Below are positions 1 to 8,254 of a DNA stretch of 45,752 nt, one piece after another. Below the pieces are notes generated by a model that did no database searches, had not been told where the DNA came from, and saw nothing but the letters and a program-made list of their open reading frames with translations. The stretch comes from Thiocystis violacea (lineage in GTDB: Bacteria > Pseudomonadota > Gammaproteobacteria > Chromatiales > Chromatiaceae), in assembly GCF_016583565.1 (NCBI RefSeq), contig NZ_NRRF01000041.1, positions 1 through 45,752 on the forward strand. The letters are read 5' to 3'. Numbering within the stretch: the first letter of the stretch is position 1; each line of letters opens with the position of its first letter. Position numbers and translations under genes: made by a program.

Positions 1-94
1 TGAAGGGGTAGGGGGCGGGGAAGTTGTCAGGTGGCAGTTTTCAGTTGTCAGTGGGGGCTGAAGGATGGCCGAATCGTTATGGGGATGAGTTGGG

Positions 95-1258
95 ATGGCT
101 GAGATCGTCTTAGAAGGTGTCACCAAGCGATTCGCCGACGGCACGACGGCTGTCCGGGATGCGAGCTTCACCGTGCACGACGGCGAGCTCTTCATCCTGG
201 TGGGTCCATCCGGTTGCGGGAAGTCGACGCTCCTCAACATGATTGTCGGCCTGGAAGATATCAGCAGCGGTGACCTGCGGCTCGACGGCCGCTCGCTGCG
301 CGGTGTCGACCCCAAGGACCGCGACATGGCGATGGTGTTCCAGAGTTATGCACTCTATCCGCACATGAGCGTGCGGGAGAACATCGCCTTTCCGCTCAAG
401 CTGGCGAAACGGCCGGCGGGGGAGGCGGCCGCGCGGGTGAATGAGGTCGCCGAGGTGCTTGGTCTCTCCGGGCTGCTCGATCGCAAGCCGGAGACACTGT
501 CTGGCGGGCAGCGGCAGCGCGTCGCCATGGGGCGGGCGATGGTGCGTCGTCCCAAGGTCTTTCTGCTCGACGAGCCGCTGTCCAATCTGGATGCCCAGTT
601 TCGCGGCCAGATGCGCGTGGAGCTGGCACGCCTGCAGCGTCGGCTCGGGACGACCACGCTCTATGTCACTCACGATCAGACGGAGGCCATGACCCTGGGC
701 GACCGGGTCGCCATCCTGCGCGGCGGCGAGGTCCAGCAGGTTGCGACGCCCCGTGAGCTCTACTCGAATCCGGCCAATCTCTTTGTCGCCGGCTTCATCG
801 GCACCCCGCCCATGAACCTGTTGCCGGGCGCGATCACCGCGGACCGCCTGCTGCTGCCAACCACGGAGATGGCGCTGGGCGCCGAGGTCCGTGCCGCGCT
901 CGACCTGGCGGACGGGCCTGTCGTGGTTGGGATCCGGCCCGAGTCCTTCGTGCCGATTCCCGATGCCGTTGGTGGCGGCGTCTTTCGCGGTATCGTCGAC
1001 CTTGTGGAGTGGCTTGGTCCGGAACTCTATGTTCACCTCGATCTGGATGAAACCCAGCTCGAACGGCCGACAGCCCTGAATGAAGCGGGTGGTGGCGGTA
1101 CCGAGTCCGCGGTGCGTCTCATCGCGCGCCTGGCTCCAGGCACGGCCGTTGAGGCGGGCCAGAGGCTGGGGCTTCGGGTTGAGCTTGCCTCTCTGCATCT
1201 CTTCCATCCCGCTCTCGGACTCAACCTTCGGCCGGTCTGGCGCGGGTCTGTCGACTGA
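95..1258 (+). CDS. ABC transporter ATP-binding protein (MalK/UgpC type)
   Basis: This is the cytoplasmic ATPase that would power an importer, probably of a sugar or a similar polar solute. The 387-residue length and layout fit the MalK/UgpC family: a nucleotide-binding domain over about residues 1-235, then a C-terminal TOBE-type regulatory part. Visible motifs are Walker A GPSGCGKST (37-45), the signature LSGGQRQR (about 135-142), Walker B FLLDEP (about 156-161) and the H-loop THDQ (about 192-195). No permease or binding-protein gene lies downstream in this window, so any partners would be to the left of the edge and the substrate cannot be inferred. The 94 bases upstream hold only short GTTGTCAG-like direct repeats. 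The ATG at 95 opens directly into the conserved N-terminal strand, which supports this start. Confidence 0.93.
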   Translation: MAEIVLEGVTKRFADGTTAVRDASFTVHDGELFILVGPSGCGKSTLLNMIVGLEDISSGDLRLDGRSLRGVDPKDRDMAMVFQSYALYPHMSVRENIAFPLKLAKRPAGEAAARVNEVAEVLGLSGLLDRKPETLSGGQRQRVAMGRAMVRRPKVFLLDEPLSNLDAQFRGQMRVELARLQRRLGTTTLYVTHDQTEAMTLGDRVAILRGGEVQQVATPRELYSNPANLFVAGFIGTPPMNLLPGAITADRLLLPTTEMALGAEVRAALDLADGPVVVGIRPESFVPIPDAVGGGVFRGIVDLVEWLGPELYVHLDLDETQLERPTALNEAGGGGTESAVRLIARLAPGTAVEAGQRLGLRVELASLHLFHPALGLNLRPVWRGSVD

Positions 1259-1406
1259 GTCGTCGTGGCAGGCTGCGCGCCGGCGGGTTTTCCGGTCTCG
1301 CTGATCCGGCGTTCATCTCCTCCTGGCACATCCCTGAAATCGGATAGGATGCGCGCTCGTCTTGTTCCAACTCGTCGGCGTTAGACAGGCTTGAGGGTGG
1401 CTTTGC

Positions 1407-2399
1407 GTGGCTGAGAGAGCATCTGGATTCGTGCTGGAAGAGAGGCCGCGCCTTGGCCGTTTGCGTGACTGGGTCCTGGGGGTCGGTCTGTTGGCGGCCT
1501 TGACCCTGGTGGTCCACTACACCCTGGGTTGGCGTGCGCTGCTCTCGCCCTGGTTGGCACTTTCGCCCTGGCTGCTCCTCTGGCTCTTCTCGCTCTCGGC
1601 GCTCAGTTACGGACTGCGGGCGTTCCGGGTCCAGGACTACTTCCGTCCGCGTTTCGCTGGCAATTTCCTGGTCGTCCTGCGGCTCTCCGTGCTGCACAAC
1701 ACGGCCAACAATCTCCTGCCCATGCGCGCCGGAGAGATGGTTTTCCCCTGGCTGATGCGCCGCTACTTCGGGCAGGGCTTCCTGGACGCCGCGGCCGCGC
1801 TCATGTGGATACGGGTGCTGGATCTGCATTTCCTCGGGCTGGTCGCGATCCTCGTGCTCAGCCTCAGCCATCCGTCCTGGCTCTGGTGGGCCCTGGCGAT
1901 TCTGTGGATCGCTGGACTCTCGCTGATGGTAGTCGTCGCCATGCTTGCCGAGTCACCCTGGTTTGCCGGGGCCGGCAAGATCCGGTCGACGGCGCGGCGC
2001 GTGCTCGCCGCCGCGCCGCGCGATCCATGGCTGGTCGCGCGCGTCTATCTGTGGACCGTCCTCATCTGGGTGCTGAAGCTCGCGGCCTTCACCAGCGTGC
2101 TCAAGTTCTTCTTGCCGCTCGATCTGGGCCGTCTGCTGGCGGGTGTGCTGGGCGCTGAGCTGTCCAGCGTCCTGCCCTTCCATGGTGTCGCCGGGAGCGG
2201 CAGTTATGAGCTAGCCGCGGTCGCCGCGCTCATGCCTTTCGGAATCGATCCCAAGCTCGCATTGGCGGGGGCCGTGAATCTCCATCTGTTTCTGCTCGGC
2301 GTAACCCTGATTTTGGGTGGACTCGCCTTCCTGCTGCCGCATCGGACCGCGCCAGCGCAGGCGGTTCGGGAGCAAGCGCCCGCGGCTTCGCCCGAATGA
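1407..2399 (+). CDS. Flippase-like multi-span membrane protein (lysylphosphatidylglycerol synthase TM-region family)
   Basis: This is a very hydrophobic protein of 330 residues with about seven to eight membrane segments, starting near residue 22 (the segment beginning LGVGLLAALTLVV). The order of polar motifs, including the HNTANNLLPMRAGE stretch near residue 95 and the SSVLPFHGVAGSGSYE stretch near residue 255, fits the UPF0104 / AglD-type family, also called lysylphosphatidylglycerol synthase transmembrane-region proteins. Members are thought to act on lipid-linked substrates at the inner membrane, but most are uncharacterised. The start is GTG with a purine-rich GAGGG about ten bases upstream. 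It follows the ABC ATPase by about 150 bases and may be a separate transcript. The assignment comes from topology and motif memory, so the family is fairly secure and the function is not. Confidence 0.75.
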   Translation: MAERASGFVLEERPRLGRLRDWVLGVGLLAALTLVVHYTLGWRALLSPWLALSPWLLLWLFSLSALSYGLRAFRVQDYFRPRFAGNFLVVLRLSVLHNTANNLLPMRAGEMVFPWLMRRYFGQGFLDAAAALMWIRVLDLHFLGLVAILVLSLSHPSWLWWALAILWIAGLSLMVVVAMLAESPWFAGAGKIRSTARRVLAAAPRDPWLVARVYLWTVLIWVLKLAAFTSVLKFFLPLDLGRLLAGVLGAELSSVLPFHGVAGSGSYELAAVAALMPFGIDPKLALAGAVNLHLFLLGVTLILGGLAFLLPHRTAPAQAVREQAPAASPE

Positions 2400-2498
2400 T
2401 GCTCGATTCCGCGCGCATGCCGCGCGACGGATTCGATGTGCGTGCCCGTCCATGAATACCCGAGTGTATTTATCGAGGCTTATCTTTGATAAAAACTA

Positions 2499-2526
2499 TT
2501 GATGGCTACGGAAAAATGCCTATATT
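2499..2526 (+). promoter_or_regulatory. Candidate sigma-70 promoter of the sdh operon
   Basis: TTGATG (2499-2504) and TATATT (2521-2526) are separated by 16 bases, close to the sigma-70 consensus. They lie in the AT-rich part of the 289-base gap before sdhC and would give a leader of about 155 bases. An imperfect TATC-TTT-GATA dyad sits just upstream (about 2481-2491) and could be a regulator site. Nothing else is recognised in the gap. Confidence 0.5.
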
Positions 2527-2688
2527 CTGGTGCACTGCACAAAAGCACGTTGTGTCGATGCCCTGATCCTCCGCGGGTCTGCGCGTCGTTGTCGCGATCA
2601 TCGTGGCCGGACCCTCACTGCGATTCGATGAGCCAATGTGCTCTCCGGAAGCGGGGTTGATCGGCTGCGCATCATCAAAGGTCCGAGA

Positions 2689-3069
2689 ATGCAAACATCC
2701 AGACCCGTCTTCCTGGACTTGAGGCGCATCAAGCTGCCGCTCCCAGGTGTCGTCTCCATCCTGCACCGCGTCGGCGGCGTGCTCATGGTCTTGTCCATCC
2801 CCTTCAGCGCAGCCCTCTTTCATCAGGCGCTCTCCGGACCCGAAGGCTTTGCGGCGACGGTGGCCTTTCTGAGTTCCTGGCCGATCGAACTCGCCCTGCT
2901 GGTGCTGACCTGGGGGCTGTTGCATCACCTGCTCGCGGGGATCCGCCACCTGCTCCTCGATATCGGGATCGGGTTGGATCGGCCGGTCGCGCGCAAGACC
3001 GCTTGGGTCGTCCTGGCTGGGGCACCGCTGCTCCTGGTGGTTCTGATCGTGTTGGGGGTGATGGAATGA
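2689..3069 (+). CDS. sdhC: Succinate dehydrogenase cytochrome b556 subunit
   Basis: This is the membrane-anchor subunit of complex II (succinate:quinone oxidoreductase), which helps bind haem b and quinone in the inner membrane. The 126-residue chain has three hydrophobic spans. It shows the family signatures SILHRVGG (about 23-30, quinone-site Ser and Arg region) and HLLAGIRHLLLD (80-91), in which His80 matches the axial haem ligand position. The ATG at 2689 is chosen because the chain then begins MQTSRPVFLDL, the normal family start. An in-frame ATG at 2638 would add 17 atypical residues. The stop codon overlaps the sdhD start (ATGA at 3066-3069), indicating translational coupling. It is the first gene of the sdhCDAB-sdhE-ygfX cluster. 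Confidence 0.93.
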   Translation: MQTSRPVFLDLRRIKLPLPGVVSILHRVGGVLMVLSIPFSAALFHQALSGPEGFAATVAFLSSWPIELALLVLTWGLLHHLLAGIRHLLLDIGIGLDRPVARKTAWVVLAGAPLLLVVLIVLGVME

Positions 3070-3410
3070 GTCGTCAGGCTTCGGGTCTCATGGCCTGGTT
3101 GATGCAGCGGGCGACCGCGGTCTACCTCGCATTCGCGACCAGCTATCTCGTCGTGCATTTCTTCTTCAACGCACCTGCCTCTCACGCCGATCTCGTTGCC
3201 TGGGTGACCCGCCCGGCGGTTGCCGTAGGCCTGATCCTCTGCGTTCCCGTCCTGCTGGCCCATGCGTGGGTTGGCGTTCGCGACGTGCTGATCGACTATG
3301 TGCATGTGCTCGGGCTGCGCGTCGGTCTGATGCTGGTGTTCGGGTTCGTCTTTCTTGCCTCGGGACTCTGGAGCCTGAAGGCGATCATCACCGCTGGCCT
3401 CGGAGGTTAG
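3066..3410 (+). CDS. sdhD: Succinate dehydrogenase hydrophobic membrane anchor subunit
   Basis: This is the second membrane anchor of complex II, 114 residues with three predicted spans. Family signs are the N-terminal QRATAVYLAF helix and the HAWVGVRDVLIDY segment (about 66-78), whose first His corresponds to the haem-b ligand of SdhD. The start at 3066 overlaps the sdhC stop by four bases. A longer frame from 3003 would place an unrelated proline/glycine-rich leader in front and is not credible. SdhA begins seven bases after the stop. Together with SdhC it anchors the SdhAB catalytic dimer to the membrane. Confidence 0.92.
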   Translation: MSRQASGLMAWLMQRATAVYLAFATSYLVVHFFFNAPASHADLVAWVTRPAVAVGLILCVPVLLAHAWVGVRDVLIDYVHVLGLRVGLMLVFGFVFLASGLWSLKAIITAGLGG

Positions 3411-3417
3411 AGAGCGC

Positions 3418-5181
3418 ATGAGTCTTCCTACACGCCACTTCGATGCCTTGATCATCGGTGCCGGGGGAGCGGGGCTGAACGCCGCGCTCCAGTTGGCGAG
3501 CGCCGAGCTGCGCGTCGCCGTGGTCTCCAAGGTCTTTCCGACCCGCTCGCACACGGTTGCCGCCCAAGGCGGGGTGAACGCGGCGCTCGCCAATGTGCTG
3601 CCAGACTCCTGGCACTGGCACATGTTCGACACCGTGAAGGGGTCGGACTATCTGGGCGACCAGGATGCCATCGAGTTCATGTGTCGGGAGGCCATCCCGA
3701 CCGTCTATGAGCTTGAGCACGCGGGTGTGCCCTTCTCGCGGCTGGACAACGGCAAGATCTACCAGCGTGCCTTTGGCGGGCAGAGCCAGAACTTCGGCGG
3801 CGACCAGGCGGCGCGAACCTGTGCCGCGGCGGATCGCACGGGCCATGCCATCCTGCACACCCTCTATCAGCAGAACATCCGCGCGCGTACCCATTTCTTC
3901 GATGAGTTCTTCGCCGTCGATCTGGTGCGCGATGCCGATGGCATCTGCTGTGGGGCCTTGGTGCTGGAGATCGAGACCGGTGAGCCCCTGCTGATCGAGG
4001 CCAAGGCCACGCTGCTGGCCACCGGCGGTTGCGGCCAGGTGTTCCGCACCACGTCCAACGCCCACATCAATACGGGCGACGGTGCCGCCATGGCGCTGCG
4101 CGCCGGCATTCCCTTGATGGATATGGAGTTCTTCCAGTTCCACCCGACCGGTATCGCCGGCAAGGGCATGCTCATCACCGAGGGCGTGCGCGGCGAGGGC
4201 GGCTATCTGGTCAACAAGGATGGCGAGCGTTTCATGGAACGCTATGCGCCGCGCGCCAAGGATCTGGCCAGCCGCGACGTCGTTTCGCGCGCCATCGTCA
4301 CCGAGGTCAAGGAGGGACGCGGCTGCGGCGAGAACGGCGACTATGTGATGCTCAAGCTCGACCACCTCGGCGAGGCGGTCATCTCCAAGCGACTGCCGGG
4401 CATCCGCGAGTCGAGCAAGATCTTCGCGGGCGCCGATCCCGTCATCGAGCCGATTCCCGTCTTTCCGACCGCACACTATGCGATGGGTGGCATTCCGACC
4501 GATCGCTTCGGGCGGGTCGCCATGCCGGCGGGTCACGGCTCGGAGGAGGTGGTGGTCGGGCTCTACGCGGCGGGCGAGTGCGCCTGCGCCTCGGTGCATG
4601 GCGCCAATCGTCTCGGCGGCAACTCGCTGCTGGACATCCTGGTCTTTGGCCGGCTCGCGGGCAAGGACATCATCGAGTTCGTGCGTGACAACCCCTATCG
4701 ACGCAACGCCGATTCCGCGAGCCTGGATCAGGTCATGTCGCGTCTGTCGCGCTGGGACCGCAAGGGCGATGGGATGAGCGTGCATCAGATGCGCGCCGAG
4801 CTGCGCAAGTGCATGGAGGATCACGCCGGCGTCTTCCGCACGGAGGAGATCATGGCCGAGGGCTACGAGAAGCTCTGTGAGCTGCGCGATCGGCTCCCGG
4901 AGGTGCGTTTGACCGATCATTCCAAGGTCTTCAACACCGCGCGCATCGAGGCGCTGGAGCTCGACAACATGATGGACGTTGGCATGTCGATCGCTGTCTC
5001 CGCCCTGCATCGCCAGGAGAGTCGCGGCGCCCACTCGCGTCCGGACTATCCGGAGCGCGACGATCAGGCCTGGCTGAAGCACAGCCTCTACTACCAGGAG
5101 GGCGATCGCATGGACTACAAGCCGGTGCGGACCAAGCCCCTGACGGTTGAATCCTTCCCGCCGAAGGAGCGTGTGTACTAA
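3418..5181 (+). CDS. sdhA: Succinate dehydrogenase flavoprotein subunit
   Basis: This is the catalytic subunit of complex II. It oxidises succinate to fumarate on the cytoplasmic face and passes electrons to SdhB. The 587-residue length is normal. The N-terminal dinucleotide fold has GAGGAGLNAA (14-23). The flavinylation segment RSHTVAAQGG (43-52) places His45 where FAD is covalently attached in the family. Substrate-domain motifs include FHPTGIAGKG near residue 240 and HGANRLGGNSLLDILVFGR near 393. A C-terminal helical domain is also present. The stop TAA shares its last base with the sdhB ATG (TAATG at 5179-5183). The presence of sdhE two genes downstream is consistent, since SdhE promotes flavinylation of this subunit. 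Confidence 0.97.
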   Translation: MSLPTRHFDALIIGAGGAGLNAALQLASAELRVAVVSKVFPTRSHTVAAQGGVNAALANVLPDSWHWHMFDTVKGSDYLGDQDAIEFMCREAIPTVYELEHAGVPFSRLDNGKIYQRAFGGQSQNFGGDQAARTCAAADRTGHAILHTLYQQNIRARTHFFDEFFAVDLVRDADGICCGALVLEIETGEPLLIEAKATLLATGGCGQVFRTTSNAHINTGDGAAMALRAGIPLMDMEFFQFHPTGIAGKGMLITEGVRGEGGYLVNKDGERFMERYAPRAKDLASRDVVSRAIVTEVKEGRGCGENGDYVMLKLDHLGEAVISKRLPGIRESSKIFAGADPVIEPIPVFPTAHYAMGGIPTDRFGRVAMPAGHGSEEVVVGLYAAGECACASVHGANRLGGNSLLDILVFGRLAGKDIIEFVRDNPYRRNADSASLDQVMSRLSRWDRKGDGMSVHQMRAELRKCMEDHAGVFRTEEIMAEGYEKLCELRDRLPEVRLTDHSKVFNTARIEALELDNMMDVGMSIAVSALHRQESRGAHSRPDYPERDDQAWLKHSLYYQEGDRMDYKPVRTKPLTVESFPPKERVY

Positions 5182-5873
5182 TGAAGATCAGTGTTTATCG
5201 CTTCAATCCTGACACGGACACGAAGCCGCGGATGCAGGACTATGAGGTCAAGACCTTCCAGGGCATGATGCTGCGCGATGCGTTGCTGGAGGTGAAGAAG
5301 CAGGACGAGTCCTTCAGCTTCCGCCATTCCTGTGGCGAGGGCGTGTGCGGCTCCGACGCCGTCAACGCCAACGGGCGCAACGTGCTCTCCTGCGTCACGC
5401 CCATCACCGAGCTGAAGTCGCCGATCCTGGTGCGCCCCTTGCCGGGGCGTCCGGTCATCCGCGATCTGGTCGTGGACATGACCCAGTTCTACGAGCAGTA
5501 CCGCGCGGTCAAGCCCTATCTGGTGCGCAAGGATCCCTTGCCGGAGCAGGAGATCCTGCAGTCGCCGGCGGACCGCGACAAGCTCGATGGGCTCTATGAG
5601 TGCATCCTCTGCGGTTGCTGTTCCACCGCCTGTCCGTCCTTCTGGTGGAATCCCGATAAGTTCCATGGGCCGGCGGCGCTGCTGCAGTCCTGGCGCTTCC
5701 TCGCGGACACGCGCGACCAGGCGACGGAGGAGCGGCTGGACGCCCTGGAAGGCCCCTACAAGCTGTTCCGCTGCCACAGCATCATGAACTGCGTGGAGGT
5801 CTGCCCCAAGGGGCTGAATCCGACCCGGGCCATCGGCCACATCAAGGAGCTGATGCTGGACAAGGGGCTCTGA
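5181..5873 (+). CDS. sdhB: Succinate dehydrogenase iron-sulfur subunit
   Basis: This subunit transfers electrons from the SdhA flavin to quinone through three Fe-S clusters. The 230-residue chain has a plant-ferredoxin-type [2Fe-2S] domain with CGEGVCGSDAVNANGRNVLSC (about 55-75), noting that the motif has Asp at the position corresponding to the third ligand, as in other bacterial SdhB. The C-terminal bacterial-ferredoxin-type domain has CILCGCCSTACP (about 143-154) and CHSIMNCVEVCPKGLNP (about 200-216). Length and motif order are normal. The start overlaps the sdhA stop by one base. The stop TGA (5871-5873) directly abuts the sdhE start. Confidence 0.97.
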   Translation: MKISVYRFNPDTDTKPRMQDYEVKTFQGMMLRDALLEVKKQDESFSFRHSCGEGVCGSDAVNANGRNVLSCVTPITELKSPILVRPLPGRPVIRDLVVDMTQFYEQYRAVKPYLVRKDPLPEQEILQSPADRDKLDGLYECILCGCCSTACPSFWWNPDKFHGPAALLQSWRFLADTRDQATEERLDALEGPYKLFRCHSIMNCVEVCPKGLNPTRAIGHIKELMLDKGL

Positions 5874-6155
5874 GTGAACGTGCCGTCCCACGACGAGCAG
5901 GAGCAGCTGCGGCGCCTGCGCTGGCAATGCCGGCGCGGGATGCTGGAGCTGGATCACCTCTTGAGCCGCTTTCTCGAGCTGGGCTATCGGGATCTGAGCG
6001 AGGCGGATCGGCTGCTGTTCGCGCGTCTGCTGGGCGAGCAGGATCAGGATCTGCACAACTGGCTGGTGTCCAGGTCCGCGATACCGCCGACGCCCTATCT
6101 CGAGCTGGCTGAACGTATTCCCGCCGTCGCTGGGGAGCACTCCCCGGGGAACTGA
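5874..6155 (+). CDS. sdhE: FAD assembly factor SdhE
   Basis: This is a small soluble protein of 93 residues in the SdhE/YgfY (DUF339) family, which assists covalent flavin attachment to SdhA. The diagnostic RGxxE motif is present as RRGMLELD (about 20-27), followed by the helical FLELGYRDLSEADRLLFARLLGEQDQDLHNWL stretch, given here only as the helix core. The start is GTG, immediately after the sdhB TGA with no spacer, so translation probably depends on coupling. Its place directly behind sdhB and directly before ygfX fits both its role in complex II maturation and the conserved sdhE-ygfX pair of gammaproteobacteria. Confidence 0.92.
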   Translation: MNVPSHDEQEQLRRLRWQCRRGMLELDHLLSRFLELGYRDLSEADRLLFARLLGEQDQDLHNWLVSRSAIPPTPYLELAERIPAVAGEHSPGN

Positions 6156-6158
6156 CCC

Positions 6159-6623
6159 TTGGGCTCGCATCGGGATTGGCCCGCGCTCATCATCCGCCCG
6201 CGGTTTTCGCCGCGTCTCGCCGTCTTTGCGGCCGCAACCCATTCTTTGGCCTTCATCGTCGTCTGGCTCTTGCCGATCGGCGCCCTGCGTTTCGCGCTGG
6301 CCTCGGCGGTCCTGGCCAGTGGCTTCGCTGTCTTCCACGTCCATCTCCTGCGCCGCGCACCCTGGTCGATCCGCTCGGCGACCTGGCAGGCCGATGGCGC
6401 CTGGTCCTTGACCCTGGTGTCGGGGCGCGAACTCGACGTGAGCTTGTCGGCCTCCAGCTTCGTCTCGCTGCCCTTGGTCATCCTGAACTTTCGTCGGGGG
6501 TGGTGGCATCGTTACGCCTTGCCGCTTGCGGCGGACGCCATGGAGGCCGAGCAGCTTCGTCGTCTGCGCCAGCGTTTGCGGATCGTGGGGACAGGCTCGA
6601 TTTCGGCTCTGGAGTCGGGCTGA
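6159..6623 (+). CDS. ygfX: YgfX (CptA-like) inner membrane protein
   Basis: This is a 154-residue protein with two adjacent membrane spans (about 20-62) and a cytoplasmic C-terminal part. The arrangement of hairpin membrane segments, a short beta-rich region with WSLTLVSGRELDV, and a tail RYALPLAADAMEAEQLRRLRQRL resembles the YgfX/CptA family, in which the tail reads like LWLAADSMDEAEWRDLRRIL in E. coli. In E. coli the gene forms an operon with sdhE. It has been described both as a toxin affecting cytoskeletal proteins and as an accessory of SdhE, so its real role is unsettled. The start is TTG three bases after the sdhE stop. No ATG offers a complete first span. Homology is supported by position as well as sequence. 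Confidence 0.75.
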   Translation: MGSHRDWPALIIRPRFSPRLAVFAAATHSLAFIVVWLLPIGALRFALASAVLASGFAVFHVHLLRRAPWSIRSATWQADGAWSLTLVSGRELDVSLSASSFVSLPLVILNFRRGWWHRYALPLAADAMEAEQLRRLRQRLRIVGTGSISALESG

Positions 6624-6667
6624 ATCGCTTAGAATGACGGCAATCGAGGCCATGAGGATGCAAACAG

Positions 6668-7678
6668 ATGCGGGTTCTGGTGACGGGCGGTGCAGGCTAT
6701 ATCGGCAGCCACACCTGTGTGGAATTGCTGGCGGCGGGGATTCAGGTCGTCGTCGTCGACAACCTCTGCAACAGCAAGGAGGAGGGTCTGCACCGGATTC
6801 GAGGCATCACGGGCAAAAGCCTGGGGTTCATCCACGCCGATCTCAGGGATCGCTATGCCTTGGATGCCATCTTCAGCCAGGGTTCTTTCGACGCCGTGAT
6901 CCATTTCGCGGGGCTCAAGGCCGTCGGGGAGTCGGTCGAGCAACCGCTGTCCTACTATGACAACAATCTCGGCGGCACTCTGACGCTCTGTCACGCCATG
7001 GCCGCCGCCGGCGTGAGGCAGCTCGTCTTCAGTTCCTCCGCGACCGTCTACGGTGATCCGGCGTCCGTCCCGATCCGGGAAGACTTTCCTCTCTCGGCGA
7101 CCAATCCCTACGGGCGCTCCAAGCTCTTCATCGAGGAGATTCTGCGGGATCTCCAGGTCTCGGATCCGTCCTGGAAGATCGCGCTGCTGCGCTACTTCAA
7201 TCCCGTCGGCGCCCACCCGAGCGGGCGCATCGGGGAAGATCCCAACGGCATCCCCAACAACCTCATGCCCTTCATCGCCCAAGTCGCCGTCGGCAAGCAG
7301 CCCAAGCTACGGGTGTTCGGCGATGATTATCCGACGCCGGATGGAACGGGCGTGCGCGACTACATTCATGTGGTCGATCTGGCGCGTGGGCATCTTGCCG
7401 CCTTGCGGCGCCTGCAAGACGCCGCGGGCGTGTTCACCTTCAACCTGGGAACGGGACGCGGCTATAGCGTGCTGGAGATGGTCGCCGCCTTCGAGCAGGC
7501 GAGTGGTAAGCCGATCCCTTACGAGATCGTTCCACGCCGTGCCGGCGACATTGCGGTCTGCTACGCGGATCCGACGTTGGCGCGCGAGCGGCTCGGATGG
7601 CAAGCCGAATACGGGATCCAAGACATGGTCGCGGACGCCTGGCGCTGGCAGTCGGCGAACCCGGATGGCTACGACTGA
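6668..7678 (+). CDS. galE: UDP-glucose 4-epimerase
   Basis: GalE interconverts UDP-glucose and UDP-galactose, supplying galactose for surface polysaccharides and for the Leloir pathway. The 336-residue extended SDR protein begins with the NAD-binding GGAGYIGSH motif (7-15). It carries the catalytic YGRSK motif at about 148-152 (Tyr148, Lys152), preceded by the FSSSATVYG serine segment. The substrate-domain sequence RYFNPVGAHPSGRIGEDP is typical of GalE proper. The start ATG is 44 bases after ygfX. No polysaccharide genes adjoin it, so it may be a stand-alone transcript or a read-through member of the sdh operon. Confidence 0.95.
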   Translation: MRVLVTGGAGYIGSHTCVELLAAGIQVVVVDNLCNSKEEGLHRIRGITGKSLGFIHADLRDRYALDAIFSQGSFDAVIHFAGLKAVGESVEQPLSYYDNNLGGTLTLCHAMAAAGVRQLVFSSSATVYGDPASVPIREDFPLSATNPYGRSKLFIEEILRDLQVSDPSWKIALLRYFNPVGAHPSGRIGEDPNGIPNNLMPFIAQVAVGKQPKLRVFGDDYPTPDGTGVRDYIHVVDLARGHLAALRRLQDAAGVFTFNLGTGRGYSVLEMVAAFEQASGKPIPYEIVPRRAGDIAVCYADPTLARERLGWQAEYGIQDMVADAWRWQSANPDGYD

Positions 7679-7777
7679 CGAGGCGCGCTTCGGGCTGGCG
7701 ACCCCTGAGAGGAAGGCGGTTGGTTCGCGGGCGGATGCGCCGCGCCGCGGGCGCTGACGCGGCGGAGAAGGGTTCGG

Positions 7778-8107
7778 TCAGAGCGGGTCTTGCTCGGTGT
7801 CGAGCTGCTGCCTCAGGCCCTCGATCTGCTGGCGGAGGTCCTTGAGCTTGCGGACCTGCTGCTGCAGATACTGAAGCTCCTCCTGCATCCGCATCACGTT
7901 CTGCGACTTCTCCCGGCGATTGCGCAGGTCGGCGAGTGCCTGTTTGAGCTCCTGAGAATCCTGCTCGTGGTGCACGAAGGATTGGCGGATCCCAGTCGGG
8001 TTGCCGCCGAGGTCGCTGCCGGAGGTGTTGGAGCCGTAGACGCGGTTCAGGATCGCGTCCAGATCGCTATCGAAGCCGGATGGGGTGTTGCGGAACTGCT
8101 TCGCCAT
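7778..8107 (-). CDS. Small coiled-coil protein of unknown function
   Basis: This is a 109-residue acidic/glutamine-rich protein that I do not recognise. The N-terminal third (to about residue 45) is glycine/asparagine-rich and probably flexible. From about residue 48 to the end there is an almost continuous heptad-like helix rich in Gln, Leu, Arg and Glu, for example RMQEELQYLQQQVRKLKDLRQQ, best read as a coiled coil. There is no signal peptide or membrane span. It is transcribed alone, divergent from the short-chain dehydrogenase gene, with a TATAAT hexamer upstream. The amino-acid composition is natural and unlike the antisense frame, so I take it as a real gene. A structural or adaptor role is possible but not shown. 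Confidence 0.65.
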   Translation of the reverse strand: MAKQFRNTPSGFDSDLDAILNRVYGSNTSGSDLGGNPTGIRQSFVHHEQDSQELKQALADLRNRREKSQNVMRMQEELQYLQQQVRKLKDLRQQIEGLRQQLDTEQDPL

Positions 8108-8180
8108 GGTGATTCGCTACTGATGCCGGTAGAGTGATGCGCAGCGCGGGTAGTTGCCACGATACTTCCACATTCTCTGC

Positions 8181-8186
8181 ATTATA
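8181..8186 (-). promoter_or_regulatory. Perfect -10 hexamer upstream of the coiled-coil gene
   Basis: On the minus strand a consensus TATAAT lies 74-79 bases before the start codon at 8107. No good -35 hexamer is seen at 16-18 bases upstream (the region is CACTCC-like), so activity would be weak or would need an activator. Confidence 0.3.
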
Positions 8187-8254
8187 GACGCGGATGCGGC
8201 GCCGGAGTGCGATCGCGTCCGCAGAACATCGGTCGATCTCAGGAGTCTCGAATC

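Noticed and set aside
1..94. GTTGTCAG-like direct repeats as a regulatory iteron set
   Set aside because: Too few and too irregular copies in a short edge fragment to support any claim.
3388..5082. A 564-residue open frame antisense to sdhA
   Set aside because: It is a complement of GC-rich codons in a certain gene, with His/Ala/Arg/Gly-rich composition, no recognisable domain and no ribosome-binding site.
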